The notes beneath the pieces were generated by a model. It was given only the letters and a program-made list of their open reading frames with translations, did no database searches and was not told where the DNA came from. Of a stretch of DNA of 9,577 nt, positions 6,096 to 9,577 are shown one piece after another. The position numbers and the translations under genes were made by a program. Positions within the stretch are counted from its first letter, which is position 1. Each line of letters opens with the position of its first letter. Source of the stretch: an uncultured Lachnospiraceae bacterium (lineage in GTDB: Bacteria; Bacillota; Clostridia; Lachnospirales; Lachnospiraceae); the NCBI GenBank assembly GCA_910588895.1, contig CAJUSS010000134.1, forward strand, positions 1 to 9,577. Reading direction: 5' to 3'.

Positions 6096-7093
6096 CTTAT
6101 GGACCTCCTTTTGGCCCATCCGCTCATCCCCAGATGGCCTCTGTCTCTGGGCTTGCCGGGGCCGGCGCTCCGGGACCAGTCTGCACATCTTAAGACGGCC
6201 CCGTATCCTGCCGCCCCTGCCATCAGCATCATAAACGCGGCCCCACACATCTTCTGCACATCCATCTCCACGAACCAGTGGTTGAACAGATGCTGGAACA
6301 AATAGATGCTCTCATGGGGATAGGATCCGGATAAAAGAAAAGCCTCCCGGAACACCTGGAAAGAACTCGCCAGCGAGAGCATGAGGACCAGTCCGGCAGT
6401 ACCTTTTAAGCAGGGCATCGTGATGTAGCAAAACTGTTCCCGGCGGCCTGCCCCGTCGATCTTTGCCGCCTCGTAGAGCTGATCTGGTATGGCTCTGAGG
6501 CCGGACAGCCACAGGAGCATATCGTAGCCTGCGTTCTTCCACAGATAGGTAGCCACCAGGACCCCGAAGGCCCAGGGGCCGTCCGTCCAGTCCCGCTCCC
6601 AGACCCTTCCGGTCAGCCAGCCCAAAAGCTGGTCCAGCACCCCCTCTCTGCAGAGAAAGATCTGCCAGACCAGCACCATGCTTGCCGCAGGAAGGGACAA
6701 GGGGAGGACCAGCGCCCGGACGGATCCGGACACCGTTTTCAGCTCCCACACCAAAAGCGCCATGAGCAGGGACAGGCACAGGAGGAGAGGGAGGCAGATC
6801 AGCTCATAGCGGATCGTATTGTAAAGGGCCAGTTGGAACGCCTGGTTTCCCAGCAGCTTCCAAAAAACAGACAGCCCCACAAAGCGCTTTCCCATGGCGT
6901 CACAGAAGCTCCGCCTGGCTACATCAAAGAGAGGGATCCCATAAAAGATCAGGGTGCCGGTCAGGCTGGGAGCAAGGAACAAGATCCCCTGTCTGGCCCG
7001 TTTTGCCGCGATCGGCTCTTTCCTGCCCTCAGTCCTGCTCCGCCCGGTACAGCCGCAGCTTGCCCTCGATCTTTTCCACCGCAGTCTCCACAT
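6083..7093 (-). CDS. Sugar ABC transporter permease, MalF type (CUT1)
   Basis: The first inner-membrane subunit of the importer, 336 residues from this start. Seen: the family entry RQGILFLAPSLTGTLIFYGI at 34-53 with the first helix, further helices near 94-115, 127-147, 173-191, 230-245 and 281-300, and the EAA loop EAAKIDGAG at 208-216 with ITMP at 224-227. It pairs with the MalG-type permease that follows. The start is uncertain. ATG 7093 has GGAGG 9 nt upstream but overlaps the binding-protein gene by 65 bp and adds about 28 residues before the usual N-terminus. The only other conventional start before the first helix is TTG at 6982, which would remove the basic residues that normally precede that helix. 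The last 35 residues (about 302-336) are basic and G/R-rich, beyond the usual family end, and overlap the next gene's start by 13 bp. Confidence 0.88.
   Translation of the reverse strand: MWRLRWKRSRASCGCTGRSRTEGRKEPIAAKRARQGILFLAPSLTGTLIFYGIPLFDVARRSFCDAMGKRFVGLSVFWKLLGNQAFQLALYNTIRYELICLPLLLCLSLLMALLVWELKTVSGSVRALVLPLSLPAASMVLVWQIFLCREGVLDQLLGWLTGRVWERDWTDGPWAFGVLVATYLWKNAGYDMLLWLSGLRAIPDQLYEAAKIDGAGRREQFCYITMPCLKGTAGLVLMLSLASSFQVFREAFLLSGSYPHESIYLFQHLFNHWFVEMDVQKMCGAAFMMLMAGAAGYGAVLRCADWSRSAGPGKPRDRGHLGMSGWAKRRSIRWRG
6104..6110 (-). promoter_or_regulatory. Ribosome binding site that fixes the MalG-type permease start
   Basis: The minus strand reads AAGGAGG, then 8 nt, then ATG at 6095. This is the best ribosome site in the operon and lies inside the end of the MalF-type gene. 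Confidence 0.8.
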
Positions 7094-9416
7094 CTTCCTT
7101 TCCCTCCAGATATCCCTTTGCTCCGTCCACGATCATCTCCATCACCCTCTGATCCAACTCTGCCGGCTCTGTCAGGCTTTTCGTAAGCTCCACCAGCCTG
7201 GTCCGCTTTTCCTCGTTTGGCCACTCTGCGATGAGCATGTAGCCGTCCGCCATCCCGGTCCCGATGGTCACATTTTTGACCATCCCCTTCCAGGCCTCAA
7301 GCGCTTCGGTCTGGACCGGGAAGCCTTCATTATCCCGCTCATAAAACTCCACCTGCTGCACCTGGGTGGAAAACAGGGTGCGGACAAAGGCCTCTGCCGC
7401 CTCCTTCTGGCTGCTGGCCCCATTGATCCCCACGACCGCCGCCGGAAGATAGACCCCATCCGCCGTGACAAACTCCATACCCGGATGCTTATCCAGCGCC
7501 GCCTGGGCAAGGGCCGCTCCGGCGATCGAATCCAGCACGGATACCTGGCCGGCCGCATAGCCCCGGTCGAGATCGATCACATTTCCGCTGCCGCCCCTTT
7601 TCATCAGCTCATTGCTCAAGCTCACCGGATCCATCATGATATCCTGGCGGGAAAATTCCCACTCTGCTCCTGTCTGCCCCCCCAAGACCTTTACCGTCTC
7701 CAGATAGGATCTTAAGCTCTCCTCCTCTGGCAGGCCATCCTGCCCGTCAAAGATCTCCCGGTAACGTATGAGCGCCAGCATCCACAGCAGGTTCTCGTAG
7801 GTGGATCTGGCTACCAGCGGCATCTCCTCCCGGCTCCCATAAGCCTTGATCTTTTCCAGAGACCGAAGCGCCTCCACCGCCTTCTCCTCCCCAAAAAGGA
7901 CCGGAAAGGCGATCCTTGAGGGCATGGCATAGACTGCCCCATCCGCCTCGGTAAAGTCATCGGCCACGGCCGTCAGCAGGGGCGTCTCCTGCCCGATCGC
8001 CCCGAAGAGTTCCTGCATATCCATCAGAACGCCCTTCTCCTTAAAGCTGTCCCGCGGCAGACCGTCCAGGATCAGCACATCCGCCCCTTTTCCATTTAGC
8101 AGCTCTGTGTTCAGACTGCGGAGCATATCCTCTGTGAGCGTCTGCCCGTCTCCATTGCCGGCCCCGCTCTCTGCGGCTCCGGTCCGGTACTCCACCAGGA
8201 TATCCGGGTGCTGCTGCTGGAACAGGGCTGCCGCCTGCTGGACCGAGGAAAAGTTTTCCAGCGAATAGACCGTCAATGTGACCGGAGGGACCGCCAACAG
8301 CTCCGGATCGTAAACGTAATGGTACATCTGGATCTCATCCTGCCAGACCTTTGAAAAAAGACCGTAAAAATCGCCCTGCTCCCCTGCGATCCATCCTATT
8401 AAGGATAAGTCCTGATACCGCATGGTGGTCAGCCTCCCGTCGATCAGCCGTTCCCAAAGGGTCCCTCCCCGGTTGATATGGGAGCATCCGTTGGCATCGG
8501 TGATGTAGATGCCCCCCTCCCCATCCGCTTCCAGGCAGCCTAAGCTGTCCCCATCCAGGATGATATCCTCATAAACGATCCTCTCCGTCAGCCTCCCGTC
8601 TGCCAGACTGTAACGGACGATGTCCCCTTCATAAAAGGTGACATACTCCTCCTCATCAAACAGGATCGACCGGGCATCGCTGCTGTGGGAAAAATCCTGA
8701 TCAAACTGAAAGAGCTCCTCCCCCTCCGGCGTATACACATAGGCCTTTTTATAGGTTGACAGGAGGATCTGCCCTTTGCCGTTCACTGCGATCTTATCCG
8801 GGATGATACCGTCCGCTCCATCCCGATCCGGGCAGAGGACATCCTCTAAAAGCTCCACCGCAGTTCCATCCTCACCCACCTGAAAAAGATGAGCGTTCAG
8901 CTCCCCATCGATCCCGCAGAGATAATAGTGCCCATCTGCACCGTAACAGACATGGCTCAGATCGATCCCGGCCTTTTGGATGACTTTGTCGCCCCACTGA
9001 TCCAACTCCTCCACCCAGCCCCCTTCTCCGTTCAACGGATAGGTATAATGGCGGAAACCGTCAAACTCCCCATCCTCGCCCACCGAAATGAGCACCAGCT
9101 CCAGGATGCCATCCGGGCCTTTAAAAAGCTCGCACACGACCCCCTTCATCTCCTCTGGAATGGGGATCGCCACCTCCCGGTAACGGCCCTTCGGCACCGC
9201 AGCCGGGTCCTGTCCGCTCCCCCCTGCGCCCTCTGTTTTGCTCACGCCGCCCCCTGCGCCCGCCTGCTCTGACGCTCCCGTCCCACATCCGGTCAGGAGA
9301 ACGGATGCCAACAAAGCTGTGCACAGGAGGACCGCCGGGCGCAGCCGTCCTCTTATGCCCCCTGTTCCCTTCCTCCTGGACCCGTCTCCTCTTTTTGCGG
9401 ATAATAAAAACATCAT
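7029..9416 (-). CDS. Lipoprotein: beta-propeller-like domain fused to an extracellular sugar-binding-protein domain
   Basis: A 795-residue surface lipoprotein, probably the substrate receptor of the importer encoded behind it. Seen: a long basic n-region, a hydrophobic stretch at about 27-42 and a lipobox LLTGC with the lipidated cysteine at 44; a G/S-rich linker (45-75); then about 300 residues (76-373) of repeated short beta-strand units with G-D/E-G turns, such as CYGADGHYYLCGIDGE, IAVNGKGQILLSTY and LEADGEGGIYITDANG, suggesting about six propeller blades; then a solute-binding-protein fold from about 379 (LTVYSLENFSSVQQAAALFQ, HPDILVEY, GADVLILDG, AVYAMPS) to near 790. CUT1 binding proteins are usually 400-450 residues, so the propeller is an added domain. 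The start is ATG 9416 or the adjacent ATG 9413, with GGAGG 10 nt upstream. It is the first gene of the operon and its end overlaps the MalF-type gene. The ligand is unknown; the propeller assignment is from pattern only. Confidence 0.85.
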   Translation of the reverse strand: MMFLLSAKRGDGSRRKGTGGIRGRLRPAVLLCTALLASVLLTGCGTGASEQAGAGGGVSKTEGAGGSGQDPAAVPKGRYREVAIPIPEEMKGVVCELFKGPDGILELVLISVGEDGEFDGFRHYTYPLNGEGGWVEELDQWGDKVIQKAGIDLSHVCYGADGHYYLCGIDGELNAHLFQVGEDGTAVELLEDVLCPDRDGADGIIPDKIAVNGKGQILLSTYKKAYVYTPEGEELFQFDQDFSHSSDARSILFDEEEYVTFYEGDIVRYSLADGRLTERIVYEDIILDGDSLGCLEADGEGGIYITDANGCSHINRGGTLWERLIDGRLTTMRYQDLSLIGWIAGEQGDFYGLFSKVWQDEIQMYHYVYDPELLAVPPVTLTVYSLENFSSVQQAAALFQQQHPDILVEYRTGAAESGAGNGDGQTLTEDMLRSLNTELLNGKGADVLILDGLPRDSFKEKGVLMDMQELFGAIGQETPLLTAVADDFTEADGAVYAMPSRIAFPVLFGEEKAVEALRSLEKIKAYGSREEMPLVARSTYENLLWMLALIRYREIFDGQDGLPEEESLRSYLETVKVLGGQTGAEWEFSRQDIMMDPVSLSNELMKRGGSGNVIDLDRGYAAGQVSVLDSIAGAALAQAALDKHPGMEFVTADGVYLPAAVVGINGASSQKEAAEAFVRTLFSTQVQQVEFYERDNEGFPVQTEALEAWKGMVKNVTIGTGMADGYMLIAEWPNEEKRTRLVELTKSLTEPAELDQRVMEMIVDGAKGYLEGKEDVETAVEKIEGKLRLYRAEQD

Positions 9417-9467
9417 CGCCTTGTAACCTCCCTCTATCTATCCTTTTTTACTCCTTTTCACGTTCTG

Positions 9468-9476
9468 AGCATACCA
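9468..9476 (-). promoter_or_regulatory. Possible extended -10 promoter of the transporter operon
   Basis: The minus strand reads TGG-TATGCT (9476-9468), which fits an extended -10 element (TGn before the hexamer). No good -35 hexamer is found 16-18 bp upstream (AGTTCT at 17 bp). A start near 9461 would give a leader of about 45 nt before ATG 9416. A weak -35 with an extended -10 is what an activator-dependent sugar operon would show, but this is inference. Confidence 0.4.
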
Positions 9477-9482
9477 CATATT

Positions 9483-9532
9483 TCTCTAAAAGAACTGGAG
9501 ATCTCCTCCTATCTTTTTAGAAAATTTAGAGA
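9483..9532. repeat. A/T-rich dyad upstream of the transporter operon, possible operator
   Basis: An exact 8-bp inverted repeat TCTCTAAA (9483-9490) / TTTAGAGA (9525-9532) encloses a near repeat TCTAAAAGA (9485-9493) / TCTTTTTAGA (9512-9521) and a perfect 10-bp palindrome GGAGATCTCC (9497-9506). The centres differ slightly (9501.5 to 9507.5). The dyad covers the place where the -35 box should be, about 40 bp before the inferred transcription start, so a regulator bound here could activate or repress. The regulator is not in the window. Confidence 0.4.
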
Positions 9533-9541
9533 TTTCTGTGG

Positions 9542-9577
9542 TAAAATAAAAACGTCCATGACCGCCTAAGGATATAG
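9542..9577 (-). terminator. Possible 3' half of an intrinsic terminator of the gene to the right
   Basis: The minus strand reads GGCGGTCATGGACG (9566-9553) followed directly by a T-rich tract TTTTTATTTTA (9552-9542). This is the form of the second stem arm and U tract of an intrinsic terminator. The first arm would have to lie beyond base 9577, so the hairpin cannot be confirmed. Confidence 0.25.

Noticed and set aside
6096..6248. Longer MalG-type permease starting at 6248
   Set aside because: The extra 51 residues are arginine-rich, overlap the MalF-type gene by 166 bp and lack a ribosome site as good as the one before 6095.
5637..6305. Plus-strand 222-codon frame across the permease junction
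   Set aside because: It is antisense to two permeases with clear EAA loops, and its translation shows no membrane or known motif.

Overview
The window looks like a chromosomal fragment of a GC-rich gut-type Clostridium, most likely Lachnospiraceae or a close relative. Reasons: strong AAGGAGG-type ribosome sites, ATGA and longer gene overlaps, a CUT1 sugar importer without its own ATPase, and the pairing of two clostridial flavoprotein families. This is inference from gene content; no marker gene is present. All recognised genes lie on the minus strand, so the biological order runs from right to left. Coding density is very high. I saw no tRNA, rRNA, CRISPR or transposase.

Right part (9577 to 3381): a four-gene operon. 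It begins with a 161-bp upstream region holding a possible 3' half of a terminator from the previous gene, an A/T-rich dyad and an extended -10 promoter. The genes are a large lipoprotein (an apparent six-bladed beta-propeller fused to an extracellular sugar-binding-protein domain), a MalF-type permease, a MalG-type permease, and a membrane-fusion-protein (HlyD/MacA/YknX-like) adaptor with a coiled coil of about 275 residues. No ABC ATPase is encoded, so the importer must borrow one, as MsmX-dependent CUT1 systems do. An export-type adaptor as the last gene of a sugar-import operon, together with the propeller-binding-protein fusion, is the most unusual biology in the window.

Middle to left (3380 to 167): a near-consensus sigma-A promoter (TTGACT, 17 bp, TATACT) lies just behind the adaptor gene and drives two flavoproteins overlapping by ATGA: a BaiN/HI0933-family oxidoreductase with an extra C-terminal tail of about 55 residues, and a COG2509-type FAD-dependent dehydrogenase. 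Their exact substrates cannot be read from the sequence.

Left edge (1 to 166): a gene start with a ribosome site at 87-92 and ATG at 75 opens on the minus strand but stops after eight codons. Bases 1-53, read on the opposite strand, encode a typical N-terminus of glutamate 5-kinase (ProB). Flipping these 53 bases restores one continuous in-frame ProB start. Either a small inversion has broken proB here or the sequence end carries a fold-back assembly artefact. The latter is a serious possibility because the block ends exactly at base 1.
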